Shown: positions 47,469 to 61,312 of the stretch, one piece after another
Numbering within the stretch: position 1 is the stretch's first letter
Layout of the letters: each line of letters opens with the position of its first letter
DNA from: Euonymus europaeus
Taxonomy: Eukaryota; Streptophyta; Magnoliopsida; Celastrales; Celastraceae
Direction of reading: 5' to 3'
NCBI GenBank assembly: GCA_963580455.1
Contig: CAUZKV010000008.1
Location: 930,001 to 994,000, forward strand
Length of the DNA: 64,000 bases
Notes under the pieces: generated by a model
The model's database searches: none
Seen by the model: the letters and a program-made list of their open reading frames with translations, nothing else
Told to the model about the DNA's origin: nothing
Program-made: the position numbers and the translations under genes

Positions 47469-49199
47469 AACGGTTTCATGAATATCCGTTGACTCCGAGT
47501 TCTGAATTCGGTGATTTTTAGCTTGATTACACACTACTTTTCGAGCTCTACCATCCTGGAATTTCGGATTTTGATTTCAGAACTCGTGGCTAGTTGGTCT
47601 CGTTTCACCTATTTAGCCGCGAAATGTGGTTTCTTTACGTAAACGGTTTTAGGAATATCCGTTGACTCCGAGTTCTGAATTCGGTGATTTTTAGCTTGAT
47701 TTCACACTACTTTTCGAGCTCTACGATCCTGGCGCTTCGGATTTTGATTTCAGAACTCGTGGCTAGTTGTTGTCGTTTCACCTAGTTAGCCGCGAAATGT
47801 GGTTTCTTTACGTAAACGGTTTTATGAATATCCGTTGACTCCGAGTTCTGAATTCGGTGATTTTTAGCTTGATTTCACACTACTTTTCGAGCTCTCCAAT
47901 CCTGGCTTTTCGGATTTTGATTTCAGAACTCGTGGCTAGTAGGTCTCGTTTCACCTAGTTAGCCGCGAAATGTGGTTTCTTTACGTAAACGGTTTCATGA
48001 ATATCCGTTGACTCCGAGTTCTGAATTCGGTGATTTTTAGCTTGATTTCACACTACTTTTCGAGCTCTACAATCCTGGCATTTCAGATTTTGATTTCAGA
48101 ACTCGTGGCTAGTAGGTCTCGTTTCACCTAGTTAGCCGCGAAATGTGGTTTCTTTACGTAAACGGTTTTAGGAATATCCGTTGACTCCGAGTTCTGAATT
48201 CAGTGATTTTTAGCTTGATTTCACACTACTTTTCGAGCTCTACAATCCTGGCATTTCGGATTTTGATTTCAGAACTCGTGACTATTAGGTCTCGTTTCAC
48301 CTAGTTAGCCGCGAAATGTGGTTTCTTTACGTAAACGATTTTATGAATATCCGTTGACTCCGAGTTCTGAATTCGGTGATTTTTAGCTTGATTTCACACT
48401 AATTTTCGAGCTCTCCAATCTTGGCGTGTCGGATTTTGATTTCAGAACTCGTGGCTAGTAGGTCTCGTTTCACCTAGTTAGCCGCGAAATGTGGTTTCTT
48501 TACGTAAACGGTTTTATGAATATCCGTTGACTCCGTGTTCTGAATTCGGTGATTTTTAGCTTGATTTCACACTACTTTTCGAGCTCTACAATCTTGGCTT
48601 TTCGGATTTTGATTTCAGAACTCGTGGCTAGTAGATCTCGTTTCACCTAGTTAGCCGCGAAATGTGGTTTCTTTACGTAAACGGTTTTATGAATATCCGT
48701 TGACTCCAAGTTCTGAATTCGGTGAATTTTAGCTTGATTACACACTACTTTTCGAGCTCTACAATCCTGGTTTTTTGCATTTCGATTTCAGAACTCGTGG
48801 CTAGTAGGTCGCGTTTCACCAAGTTAGCCGCGAAATGTGGTTTCTTTACGTAAACGGTTTTATGAATATCCGTTTTACTCCGAGTTCTGAATTCGGCGAT
48901 TTTTAGCTTGATTTCACACTACTTTTCGAGCTCTAGAATCCTGGCGTTTCGGATTTTGATTTCAGAACTCGTGGCTAGTTGTTGTCGTTTCACCTAGTTA
49001 GCCGCGAAATGTGGTTTCTTTACGTAAACGGTTTTATGAATATCCGTTGACTCCGAGTTCTGAATTCGGTGATTTTTAGCTTGATTTCACACTACTTTTC
49101 GAGCTCTCCAATCCTGGCGTTCCGGATTTTGATTTCAGAACTCGTGGCTAGTAGGTCTCGTTTCACCTAGTTAGCCGCGAAATGTGGTTTCTTTACGTA
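47469..49199 (+). repeat. HOR copy C, expanded to 10 monomers (1731 bp)
   Basis: Begins with monomer 1, then a monomer that starts like 2 but continues like 7 (CTGGCGCTTCGG, TTGTTGTCG), then an 8-type, then a second GGTTTCATG monomer at about 47988 with CATTTCAGATT. Monomers 3-8 follow in normal order. The result is the 8-mer plus two monomers, explained by unequal crossing over inside monomers 1, 2 and 7. GGTGAATTTTAGC in monomer 6 is shared with copy B only, which places C next to B in descent. Confidence 0.88.
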
Positions 49200-50584
49200 A
49201 ACGGTTTCATGAATATCCGTTGACTCCGAGTTCTGAATTCGGTGATTTTTAGCTTGATTACACACTACTTTTCGAGCTCTACCATCCTGGAATTTCGGAT
49301 TTTGATTTCAGAACTCGTGGCTAGTTGGTCTCGTTTCACCTATTTAGCCGCGAAATGTTGTTTCTTTACGTAAACGGTTTTAGGAATATCCGTTGACTCC
49401 GAGTTCTGAATTCGGTGATTTTTAGCTTGATTTCACACTACTTTTCGAGCTCTACAATCCTGGCGTTTCAGATTTTGATTTCAGAACTCGTGGCTAGTAG
49501 GTCTCGTTTCACCTAGTTAGCCGCGAAATGTGGTTTCTTTACGTAAACGGTTTTAGGAATATCCGTTGACTCCGAGTTCTGAATTCAGTGATTTTTAGCT
49601 TGATTTCACACAACTTTTCGAGCTCTACAATCCTGGCGTTTCGGATTTTGATTTCAGAACTCGTGGCTATTAGGTCTCATTTCACCTAGTTAGCCGCGAA
49701 ATGTGGTTTCTTTACGTAAACGATTTTATGAATATCCGTTGACTCCGAGTACTGAATTCGGTGATTTTTAGCTTGATTTCACACTAATTTTCGAGCTCTA
49801 CAATCTTGGCGTGTCGGATTTTGATTTCAGAACTCGTGGCTAGTAGGTCTCGTTTCACCTAGTTAGCCGCGAAATGTGGTTTCTTTACGTAAACGGTTTT
49901 ATGAATATCCGTTGACTCCGAGTTCTGAATTCGATGATTTTTAGCTTGATTTCACACTACTTTTCGAGCTCTACAATCTTGGCGTTTCGGATTTTGATTT
50001 CAGAACTCGTGGCTAGTAGATCTCGTTTCACCTAGTTAGCCGCGAAATGTGGTTTCTTTACGTAAACGGTTTTATGAATATCCGTTGACTCCGAGTTCTC
50101 AATTCGGTGATTTTTAGCTTGATTACACACTACTTTTCGAGCTCTACAATCCTGGTTTTTTGCATTTCGATTTCAGAACTCGTGGCTAGTAGGTCTCGTT
50201 TCACCTAGTTAGCCGCGAAATGTGGTTTCTTTACGTAAACGGTTTTATGAATATCCGTTTTACTCCGAGTTCTGAATTCGTTGATTTTTAGCTTGATTTC
50301 ACACTACTTTTCTAGCTCTACGATCCTGGTGTTTCGGATTTTGATTTCAGAACTCGTGGCTAGTTGGTCTCGTTTCACCTAGTTAGCCGCGAAATGTGGT
50401 TTGTTTACGTAAACGGTTTTATAAATATCCGTTGACTCCGAGTTCTGAATTCGGTGATTTTTAGCTTGATTTCACACTACTTTTCGAGCTCTACAATCCT
50501 GGGTTTTCGGATTTCGATTTCAGAACTCGTGACTAGTAGGTCTCGTTTCACCTAGTTAGCCGCGAAATGTGGTTTCTTTACGTA
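49200..50584 (+). repeat. 8-mer HOR, copy D (1385 bp)
   Basis: Monomers 1-6 match the other copies. Monomer 5 has TTCGATGATT instead of CCGTGTTCTG, and monomer 6 has GTTCTCAATTCGG. Monomers 7 and 8 have diverged (TTTTCTAGC, ATAAATATCC, GGGTTTTCGG), so the HOR decays at its right end. Confidence 0.88.
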
Positions 50585-52315
50585 AACGGTTTTATGAATA
50601 TCCGTTGACTACGAGTTCTGAATTCGGTGATTTTTAGCTTGATTTCACACTACTTTTCGAGCTCCACAATCCTGAGTTTTCGGATTTCGATTTCAGAACT
50701 CGTGGCTAGTAGGTCTCGTTTCACCTAGTTAGCCGCGAAATGTGGTTTCTTTACGTAAACGGTTTTATGAATATCCATTGACTCCGAGTTCTGAATTTGG
50801 TGATTTTTAGCTTGATTTCACACTACTTTTCGTGCTCTACAATCTTGGCGTTTCGGATTTTGATTTCAGAACTCGTGGCTTGTTGTTGTCGTTTCACCTA
50901 GTTAGCCGCGAAATGTGGTTTCTTTACGTAAACGGTTTTATGAATATCCGTTGACTCCGAGTTCTTAATTCGGTGATTTTTAGCTTGATTACACACTACT
51001 TTTCGAGCTCTACAATCCTGGATTTTCGGATTTTGATTTTAGAACTCGTGGCTAGTAGGTCTCGTTTCACCTATTTAGCCGCGAAATGTGGTTTCTTTAC
51101 GTAAACGGTTTTAGGAATATCCGTTGACTCCGAGTTCTGAATTCGGTGATTTTTAGCTTGATTTCACACTACTTTTCGAGCTCTACGATCCTGGCGTTTC
51201 GGATTTTGATTTCAGAACTCGTGGCTAGTTGGTCTCGTTTCACCTATTTAGCCGCAAAATGTGTTTTCCTTACGTAAACGGTTTTAGGAATATCCGTTGA
51301 CTCCGAGTTCTGAATTCGGTGATTTTTAGCTTGATTTCACACTACTTTTTGAGCTCTACAATCCTGGCGTTTCAGATTTTGATTTCAGAACTCGTGGCTA
51401 GTAGGTCTCGTTTCACCTAGTTAGCCGCGAAATGTGGTTTCTTTACGTAAACGGTTTTAGGAATATCCGTTGACTCCGAGTTCTGAATTCGGTGATTTTT
51501 ATCTTGATTTCACACTACTTTTCGAGCTCTACAATCCTGGCGTTTAGGATTTTGATTTCAGAACTCGTGGCTATTAGATCTCGTTTCACCTAGTTAGCGG
51601 CGAAATGTGGTTTCTTTACGTAAACGATTTTATGAATATCCGTTGACTCTGAGTACTGAATTCGGTGATTTTTAGCTTGATTTCACACTAATTTTCGAGC
51701 TCTACAATCTTAGCATGTCGGATTTTGATTTCAGAACTCGTGGCTAGTAGGTCTCGTTTCACCTAGTTAGCCGCGAAATGTGGTTTCTTTACGTAAACGG
51801 TTTTATGAATATCCGTTGACTCCGAGTTCTGAATTCGGTGATTTTTAGCTTGATTTCACACTACTTTTCGAGCTCTACAATCTTGGCATTTCGGATTTTG
51901 ATTTCATAACTCGTGGCTAGTAGATCTCGTTTCACCTAGTTAGCCGCGAAATGTGGTTTCTTTACGTAAACGGTTTTATGACATCCGTTGAATCCGAGTT
52001 ATGAATTCCGTGATTTTTAGCTTGATTACACACTACTTTTCGAGCTCTACCATCCTGGTTTTTTGCATTTCGATTTCAGAACTCGTGGCTAGTAGGTCTC
52101 GTTTCACCTAGTTAGCCGCGAAATGTGATTTCTTTACGTAAACGGTTTTATGAATATCCGTTTTACTCCGAGTTCTGAATTCGGTGATTTTTAGCTTGAT
52201 TTCACACTACTTTTCGAGCTCTACGATCCTGGCATTTCTGATTTTGATTTCAGAACTCGTGGCTAGTTGGTCTCGTTTCACCTAGTTAGCCGCGAAATGT
52301 AGTTTCTTTACGTAA
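50585..52315 (+). repeat. 8-mer HOR, degraded fifth copy
   Basis: After three extra monomers (CTACGAG, GGGTTTTCGG and CTTGTTGTTG types), monomers resembling 1-7 return: GATTACACAC, GGTTTTAGG twice, CATTTCAGATT-like, GCTATTAGATC, TGAGTACTG with CTTAGCATGTCGG, TAGATCTCG, TTTTTTGCATT and CCGTTTTACTCC at 52155. A two-base loss gives TATGACATCCG near 51980. Confidence 0.75.
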
Positions 52316-55300
52316 ACGGTTTTATGAATATCCGTTGACTCCGAGTTCTGAATTCGGTGATTTTTAGCTTGATTTCACACTACTTTTCGAGCTCTACAAT
52401 CCTGGATTTTCGGATTTTTATTTCAGAACTCGTGGCTTGTAGGTCTCGTTCCACCTAGTTAGCCGCGAAATGTGGTTTCTTTACGCAAACGGTTTTATGA
52501 ATATCCGTTGACTCCGAGTTCTGAATTCGGTGATTTTTAGCATGATTTCACACTACTTTTCGAGCTCTACAATCCTGGGTTTTCGGATTTCGATTTCAGA
52601 ACTCGTGGCTAGTAGGTCTCGTTTCACCTAGTTAGCCGCGAAATGTGGTTTCTTTACGAAAACGGTTTTGTGAATACCCGTTGACTACGAGTTCTGAATT
52701 CGGTGATTTTTAGCTTGATTTCACACTACATTTCGAGCTCTACAATCCTGAGTTTTCGGATTTCGATTTCAGAACTCGTGGCTAGTAGGTCTTGTTTCAC
52801 CTAGTTAGCCGCGAAATGTGGTTTCTTTACGTAAACGGTTTTATGAATATCCGTTGACTCCGAGTTCTGAATTCGGTGATTTTTAGCTTGATTTCGCACT
52901 ACTTTTCGAGCTCTACAATCTTGGCGTTTCGGATTTTGATTTCAGAACTCGTGCCTAGTAGATCTCGTTTCACCTAGTTAGCCGCGAAATGTGGTTTCTT
53001 TACGTAAACGGTTTTATGAATATCCGTTGAATCCGAGTTCTGAATTCGGTGATTTTTAGCTTGATTACACACTACTTTTCGAGCTCTACAATCCTGGTTT
53101 TTTGCATTTCGATTTCAGAACTCGTGGCTAGTAGGTCTCGTTGCACCTAGTTAGCCGCGAAATGTGATTTCTTTACGTAAACGGTTTTATGAATATCCGT
53201 TTTACTCCGAGTTCTGAATTCGGTGATTTTTAGCTTGATTTCACACTACTTTTCGAGCTCTACGATCCTGGCGTTTCGGATTTTGATTTCAGAACTCGTG
53301 GCTAGTTGGTCTCGTTTCACCTAGTTAGCCGCGAAATGTGGTTTCTTTACGTAAACGGTTTTATGAATATCCGTTGACTCCGAGTTCTGAATTCGGTGAT
53401 TTTTAGCTTGATTTCACACTACTTTTTGAGCTCTACAATCCTAGCGTTTCGGATTTTTATTTCAGAACTCGTGGCTTGTAGGTCTCGTTCCACATAGTTA
53501 GCCACGAAATGTGGTTTCTTTACGCAAACGGTTTTATGAATATCCGTTGACTCCGAGTACTGAATTCGGTGATTTTTAGCTTGATTTCACACTAATTTTC
53601 GAGCTCTACAATCTTGGCATGTCGGATTTTGATTTCAGAACTCGTGGCTAGTAGGTCTCGTTTCACCTAGTTAGCCGCGACATGTGGTTTCTTTACGTAA
53701 ACGGTTTTATGAATATCCGTTGACTCCGAGTTCTGAATTCGGTGATTTTTAGCTTGATTTCACACTACTTTTCGAGCTCTACAATCTTGGCGTTTTGGAT
53801 TTTGATTTCAGAACTCGTGGCTAGTAGATCTCGTTTCACCTAGTTAGCCGCGAAATGTGGTTTCTTTACGTAAACGGTTTTATGAATATCCGTTGAATCC
53901 GAGTTCTGAATTCGGTGATTTTTAGCTTGATTACACACTACTTTTCGAGCTCTACAATCCTGGTTTTTTGCATTTCGATTTCAGAACTCGTGGCTAGTAG
54001 GTCTCGTTTCACCTAGTTAGCCGCGAAATGTGATTTCTTTACGTAAACGGTTTTATGAATATCCGTTTTACTCCGAGTTCTGAATTCGGTGATTTTTAGC
54101 TTGATTTCACACTACTTTTCGAGCTCTACGATCCTGGCGTTTCGGATTTTGATTTCAGAACTCGTGGCTAGTTGGTCTCGTTTCACCTAGTTAGCCGCGA
54201 AATGTGGTTTCTTTACGTAAACGGTTTTATGAATATCCGTTGACTCCGAGTTATGAATTCGGTGATTTTTAGCTTGATTTCACACTACTTTTTGAGCTCT
54301 ACAATCTTGGCATGTCGGATTTTGATTTCAGAACTCGTGGCTAGTATGTCTCGTTTCACCTAGTTAGCCGCGAAATGTGGTTTCTTTACGTAAACGGTTT
54401 TATGAATATCCGTTGAATCCGAGTTCTGAATTCGGTGATTTTTAGCTTGATTTCACACTACTTTTCGAGCTCTACGATCCTGGCGTTTCGGATTTTGATT
54501 TCAGAACTCGTGGCTAGTTGGTCTCGTTTCACCTAGTTAGCCGCGAAATGTGGTTTCTTTACGTAAACGGTTTTATGAATATCCGTTTTACTCCGAGTAC
54601 TGAATTCGGTGATTTTTAGCTTGATTTCACACTACTTTTCGAGCTCTACAATCTTGGCATGTCGGATTTTGATTTCAGAACTCGTGGCTAGTAGGTCTCG
54701 TTTCACCTAGTTAGCCGCGAAATGTGGTTTCTTTACGTAAACGGTTTTATGAATATCCGTTGACTCCGAGTTCTGAATTCGGTGATTTTTAGCTTGATTT
54801 CACACTACTTTTCGAGCTCTACAATCTTGGCGTTTCGGATTTTGATTTCAGAACTCGTGGCTAGTAGATCTCGTTTCACCTAGTTAGCCGCGAAATGTGG
54901 TTTCTTTACGTAAACGGTTTTATGAATATCCGTTGAATCCGAGTTCTGAATTCGGTGATTTTTAGCTTGATTACACACTACTTTTCGAGCTCTACAATCC
55001 TGGTTTTTTGCATTTCGATTTCAGAACTCGTGGCTAGTAGGTCTCGTTTCACCTAGTTAGCCGCGAAATGTGATTTCTTTACGTAAACGGTTTTATGAAT
55101 ATCCGTTTTACTCCGAGTTCTGAATTCGGTGATTTTTAGCTTGATTTCACACTACTTTTCGAGCTCTACGATCCTGGCGTTTCGGATTTTGATTTCAGAA
55201 CTCGTGGCTAGTTGTTCTCGTTTCACCTAGTTAGCCGCGAAATGTGGTTTCTTTACGTAAACGGTTTTATGAATATCCGTTGACTCCGAGTTCTGAATTC

Positions 55301-55852
55301 GGTGATTTTTAGCTTGATTTCACACTACTTTTTGAGCTCTACAATCCTAGCATTTCGGATTTTTATTTCAGAACTCGTGGCTTGTAGGTCTCGTTCCACC
55401 TAGTTAGCCGCGAAATGTGGTTTCTTTACGCAAACGGTTTTATGAATATCCGTTGACTCCGAGTACTGAATTCGGTGATTTTTAGCTTGATTTCACACTA
55501 ATTTTCGAGCTCTACAATCTTGGCATGTCGGATTTTGATTTCAGAACTCGTGGCTAGTAGGTCTCGTTTCACCTAGTTAGCCGCGAAATGTGGTTTCTTT
55601 ACGTAAACGGTTTTATGAATATCCGTTGACTCCGAGTTCTGAATTCGGTGATTTTTAGCTTGATTACACACTACTTTTCGAGGTCTACAATCCTGGATTT
55701 TCGGATTTTGATTTTAGAACTCGTGGCTAGTAGGTCTCGTTTCACCTATTTAGCCGCGAAATGTGGTTTCTTTACGTAAACGGTTTTAGGAATATCCGTT
55801 GACTCCGAGTTCTGAATTCGGTGATTTTTAGCTTGATTTCACACTACTTTTT
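52316..55852 (+). repeat. Shuffled derivatives of the 8-mer HOR
   Basis: About 20 monomers of types 4, 5, 6, 7 and a TTTATTTCAG / CGCAAACGG type recur at spacings of 3, 5 and 6 monomers. CCGTTTTACTCC occurs at 53194, 54060, 54580, 55100 and 55966 (spacings 866, 520, 520, 866). Type 6 here reads GTTGAATCCGAG rather than GACTCCAAG. The tract links the 8-mer HOR to the 13-mer on its right. Confidence 0.8.
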
Positions 55853-58101
55853 GAGCTCTACAATCCTAGCGTTTCGGATTTTTATTTCAGAACTCGTGGC
55901 TAGTAGGTCTCGTTTCACCTAGTTAGCCGCGAAATGTGGTTTCTTTAGGTAAACGGTTTTATGAATATCCGTTTTACTCCGAGTTCTGAATTCGGTGATT
56001 TTTAGCTTGATTTCACACTACTTTTCGAGCTCTACGATCCTGGCGTTTCGGATTTTGATTTCAGAACTCGTGGCTAGTTGGTCTCGTTTCACCTAGTTTG
56101 CCGCGAAATGTGGTTTCTTTACGTAAACGGTTTTATGAATATCCGTTGACTCCGAGTTCTGAATTCGGTGATTTTTAGCTTGATTTCACACTACTTTTTG
56201 AGCTCTACAATCCTGGTTTTTTGCATTTCGATTTCAGAACTCGTGGCTAGTAGGTCTCGTTTCACCTAGTTAGCCGCGAAATGTGGTTTCTTTACGTAAA
56301 CGTTTTTATGAATATCCGTTGACTCCGAGTTCTGAATTCGGTGATTTTTAGCTTGATTTCACACTACTTTTCGAGCTCTACAATCTTGGCGTTTCGGATT
56401 TTGATTTCAGAACTCGTGGCTAGTAGATCTCGTTTCACCTAGTTAGCCGCGAAATGTGGTTTCTTTACGTAAACGGTTTTATGAATATCCGTTGAATCCG
56501 AGTTCTGAATTCGGTGATTTTTAGCTTGATTACACACTACTTTTCGAGCTCTACAATCCTGGTTTTTTGCATTTCGATTTCAGAACTCGTGGCTAGTAGG
56601 TCTCGTTTCACCTAGTTAGCCGCGAAATGTGGTTTCTTTACGTAAACGGTTTTATGAATATCCGTTGACTCCGAGTTCTGAATTCGGTGATTTTTAGCTT
56701 GATTACACACTACTTTTCGAGCTCTACAATCCTGGATTTTCGGATTTTGATTTTAGAACTCGTGGCTAGTAGGTCTCGTTTCACCTATTTAGCCGCGAAA
56801 TGTGGTTTCTTTACGTAAACGGTTTTAGGAATATCCGTTGACTCCGAGTTCTGAATTCGGTGATTTTTAGCTTGATTTCACACTACTTTTCGAGCTCTAC
56901 GATCCTGGTGTTTCGGATTTTGATTTCAGAACTCGTGGCTAGTTGGTCTCGTTTCACCTATTTAGCCGCGAAATGTGGTTTCTTTACGTAAACGGTTTTA
57001 GGAATATCCGTTGACTCCGAGTTCTGAATTCGGTGATTTTTAGCTTGATTTCACACTACTTTTCGAGCTCTACAATCCTGGCGTTTCGGATTTTGATTTC
57101 AGAACTCGTGGCTAGTAGGTCTCGTTTCACCTAGTTAGCCGCGAAATTTGGTTTCTTTACGTAAACGGTTTTAGGAATATCCGTTGACTCCGAGTTCTGA
57201 ATTCGGTGATTTTTATCTTGATTTCACACTACTTTTCGAGCTCTACAATCCTGGATTTTCGGATTTTGATTTTAGAACTCGTGGCTATTAGGTCTCGTTT
57301 CACCTAGTTAGCCGCGAAATGTGGTTTCTTTACGTAAACGGTTTTATGAATATCCGTTGAATCCGAGTTCTGAATTCGGTGATTTTTAGCTTGATTACAC
57401 ACTACTTTTCGAGCTCTACAATCCTGGTTTTTTGCATTTTGATTTCAGAACTCGTGGCTAGTTGGTCTCGTTTCACCTATTTAGCCGCGAAATGTGGTTT
57501 CTTTACGTAAACGGTTTTAGGAATATCCGTTGACTCCGAGTTCTGAATTCGGTGATTTTTAGCTTGATTTCACACTACTTTTCGAGCTCTACAATCCTGG
57601 ATTTTCGGATTTTGATTTTAGAACTCGTGGCTAGTAGGTCTCGTTTCACCTATTTAGCCGCGAAATGTGGTTTCTTTACGTAAACGGTTTTAAGAATATC
57701 CGTTGACTCCGAGTTCTGAATTCGGCGATTTTTAGCTTGATTTCACACTACTTTTCGAGCTCTACAATCCTGGGTTTCGGATTTTGATTTCAGAACTCGT
57801 GGCTAGTAGGTCTCGTTTCACCTAGTTAGCCGCGAAATGTGGTTTCTTTACGTAAACGGTTTTATGAATATCCGTTGACTCCGAGTTCTGAATTCGGTGA
57901 TTTTTAGCTTGATTTCACACTACTTTTCGAGCTCTACAATCCTGGGTTTTCGGATTTTGATTTTAGAACTCGTGGCTAATAGGTCTCGTTTCGCCTATTT
58001 AGCCGCGAAATGTGGTTTCTTTACGTAAACGGTTTTATGAATATCCGTTGACTCCGATTTCTGAATTCGTTGATTTTTAGCTTGATTTCACACTACTTTT
58101 C
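55853..58101 (+). repeat. 13-mer tandem duplication, copy 1 (2249 bp)
   Basis: Thirteen monomers (13 x 173 = 2249) are repeated immediately downstream. Internal markers include TTTAGGTAAACGG, CCGTTTTACTCC, CCTAGTTTGCC, CGTTTTTATG, TTTTTTGCATT (three times), CTGGGTTTCGG and GGCTAATAGG with TTCGCC. Left of 55853 the two copies differ at once: TTTTTGAGC here against TTTTCGAGC at the matching point, 58101. Confidence 0.93.
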
Positions 58102-60350
58102 GAGCTCTACAATCCTAGCGTTTCGGATTTTTATTTCAGAACTCGTGGCTAGTAGGTCTCGTTTCACCTAGTTAGCCGCGAAATGTGGTTTCTTTAGGTA
58201 AACGGTTTTATGAATATCCGTTTTACTCCGAGTTCTGAATTCGGTGATTTTTAGCTTGATTTCACACTACTTTTCGAGCTCTACGATCCTGGCGTTTCGG
58301 ATTTTGATTTCAGAACTCGTGGCTAGTTGGTCTCGTTTCACCTAGTTTGCCGCGAAATGTGGTTTCTTTACGTAAACGGTTTTATGAATATCCGTTGACT
58401 CCGAGTTCTGAATTCGGTGATTTTTAGCTTGATTTCACACTACTTTTTGAGCTCTACAATCCTGGTTTTTTGCATTTCGATTTCAGAACTCGTGGCTAGT
58501 AGGTCTCGTTTCACCTAGTTAGCCGCGAAATGTGGTTTCTTTACGTAAACGTTTTTATGAATATCCGTTGACTCCGAGTTCTGAATTCGGTGATTTTTAG
58601 CTTGATTTCACACTACTTTTCGAGCTCTACAATCTTGGCGTTTCGGATTTTGATTTCAGAACTCGTGGCTAGTAGATCTCGTTTCACCTAGTTAGCCGCG
58701 AAATGTGGTTTCTTTACGTAAACGGTTTTATGAATATCCGTTGAATCCGAGTTCTGAATTCGGTGATTTTTAGCTTGATTACACACTACTTTTCGAGCTC
58801 TACAATCCTGGTTTTTTGCATTTCGATTTCAGAACTCGTGGCTAGTAGGTCTCGTTTCACCTAGTTAGCCGCGAAATGTGGTTTCTTTACGTAAACGGTT
58901 TTATGAATATCCGTTGACTCCGAGTTCTGAATTCGGTGATTTTTAGCTTGATTACACACTACTTTTCGAGCTCTACAATCCTGGATTTTCGGATTTTGAT
59001 TTTAGAACTCGTGGCTAGTAGGTCTCGTTTCACCTATTTAGCCGCGAAATGTGGTTTCTTTACGTAAACGGTTTTAGGAATATCCGTTGACTCCGAGTTC
59101 TGAATTCGGTGATTTTTAGCTTGATTTCACACTACTTTTCGAGCTCTACGATCCTGGTGTTTCGGATTTTGATTTCAGAACTCGTGGCTAGTTGGTCTCG
59201 TTTCACCTATTTAGCCGCGAAATGTGGTTTCTTTACGTAAACGGTTTTTGGAATATCCGTTGACTCCGAGTTCTGAATTCGGTGATTTTTAGCTTGATTT
59301 CACACTACTTTTCGAGCTCTACAATCCTGGCGTTTCGGATTTTGATTTCAGAACTCGTGGCTAGTAGGTCTCGTTTCACCTAGTTAGCCGCGAAATTTGG
59401 TTTCTTTACGTAAACGGTTTTAGGAATATCCGTTGACTCCGAGTTCTGAATTCGGTGATTTTTATCTTGATTTCACACTACTTTTCGAGCTCTACAATCC
59501 TGGATTTTCGGATTTTGATTTTAGAACTCGTGGCTATTAGGTCTCGTTTCACCTAGTTAGCCGCGAAATGTGGTTTCTTTACGTAAACGGTTTTATGAAT
59601 ATCCGTTGAATCCGAGTTCTGAATTCGGTGATTTTTAGCTTGATTACACACTACTTTTCGAGCTCTACAATCCTGGTTTTTTGCATTTTGATTTCAGAAC
59701 TCGTGGCTAGTTGGTCTCGTTTCACCTATTTAGCCGCGAAATGTGGTTTCTTTACGTAAACGGTTTTAGGAATATCCGTTGACTCCGAGTTCTGAATTCG
59801 GTGATTTTTAGCTTGATTTCACACTACTTTTCGAGCTCTACAATCCTGGATTTTCGGATTTTGATTTTAGAACTCGTGGCTAGTAGGTCTCGTTTCACCT
59901 ATTTAGCCGCGAAATGTGGTTTCTTTACGTAAACGGTTTTAGGAATATCCGTTGACTCCGAGTTCTGAATTCGGCGATTTTTAGCTTGATTTCACACTAC
60001 TTTTCGAGCTCTACAATCCTGGGTTTCGGATTTTGATTTCAGAACTCGTGGCTAGTAGGTCTCGTTTCACCTAGTTAGCCGCGAAATGTGGTTTCTTTAC
60101 GTAAACGGTTTTATGATAATCCGTTGACTCCGAGTTCTGAATTCGGTGATTTTTAGCTTGATTTCACACTACTTTTCGAGCTCTACAATCCTGGGTTTTC
60201 GGATTTTGATTTTAGAACTCGTGGCTAATAGGTCTCGTTTCGCCTATTTAGCCGCGAAATGTGGTTTCTTTACGTAAACGGTTTTATGAATATCCGTTGA
60301 CTCCGATTTCTGAATTCGTTGATTTTTAGCTTGATTTCACACTACTTTTC
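58102..60350 (+). repeat. 13-mer tandem duplication, copy 2 (2249 bp)
   Basis: Directly adjacent second copy. Reading the two side by side I noticed only about three differences: TTTTTGGAATATCC near 59246, TTTTAGG for TTTTAAG near 59940, and TATGATAATCC near 60114. Such similarity makes it the youngest large rearrangement in the window, unless the assembly duplicated it. Confidence 0.93.
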
Positions 60351-61312
60351 GAGCTCTACAATCTTGGCGTTTCGGATTTTGATTTCAGAACTCGTGGCTA
60401 GAAGATCTCGTTTCACCTAGTTAGCCGCGAAATGTGGTTTCTTTACGTAAACGGTTTTATGAATATCCATTGACTCCGAGTTCTGAATTCGGCGATTTTT
60501 AGCTTGATTTCACACTACTTTTCGAGCTCTACAATCCTGGGTTTCGGATTTTGATTTCAGAACTCGTGGCTAGTAGGTCTCGTTTCACCTAGTTAGCCGC
60601 GAAATGTGGTTTCTTTACGTAAACGGTTTTATGAATATCCGTTGACTCCGAGTTCTGAATTCGGTGATTTTTAGCTTGATTTCACACTACTTTTCGAGCT
60701 CTACAATCTTGGCATGTCGGATTTTGATTTCAGAACTCGTGGCTAGTAGGTCTCGTTTCACCTAGTTAGCCGCGAAATGTGGTTTCTTTACGTAAACGGT
60801 TTTATGAATATCCGTTGACTCCGAGTTCTGAATTCGGTGATTTTTAGCTTGATTTCACACTACTTTTCGAGTTCTACAATCTTGGCGTTTCGGATTTTGA
60901 TTTCAGAACTCGTGGCTAGTAGATCTCGTTTCACCTAGTTAGCCGCGAAATGTGGTTTCTTTACGTAAACGGTTTTATGAATATCCATTGACTCCGAGTT
61001 CTGAATTCGGCGATTTTTAGCTTGATTTCACACTACTTTTCGAGCTCTAAAATCCTGGGTTTCGGATTTTGATTTCAGAACTCGTGGCTAGTAGGTCTCG
61101 TTTCACCTAGTTAGCCGCGAAATGTGGTTTCTTTACGTAAACGGTTTTATGAATATCCGTTGACTCCGAGTTCTGAATTCGGTGATTTTTAGCTTGATTT
61201 CACACTACTTTTCGAGCTCTACAATCTTGGCATGTCGGATTTTGATTTCAGAACTCGTGGCTAGTAGGTCTCGTTTCACCTAGTTAGCCGCGAAATGTGG
61301 TTACTTTACGTA
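60277..61312 (+). repeat. Trimer HOR, two tandem copies (518 bp each)
   Basis: The order is CTTGGCGTTTCGG with AGATCTCG, then CCATTGACTCC with GGCGATT and a one-base-short CTGGGTTTCGG, then CTTGGCATGTCGG. Copies are 60277-60794 and 60795-61312. A third, slightly altered copy lies at 61832-62349. The missing base in the middle monomer explains 518 rather than 519 bp. Confidence 0.87.
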
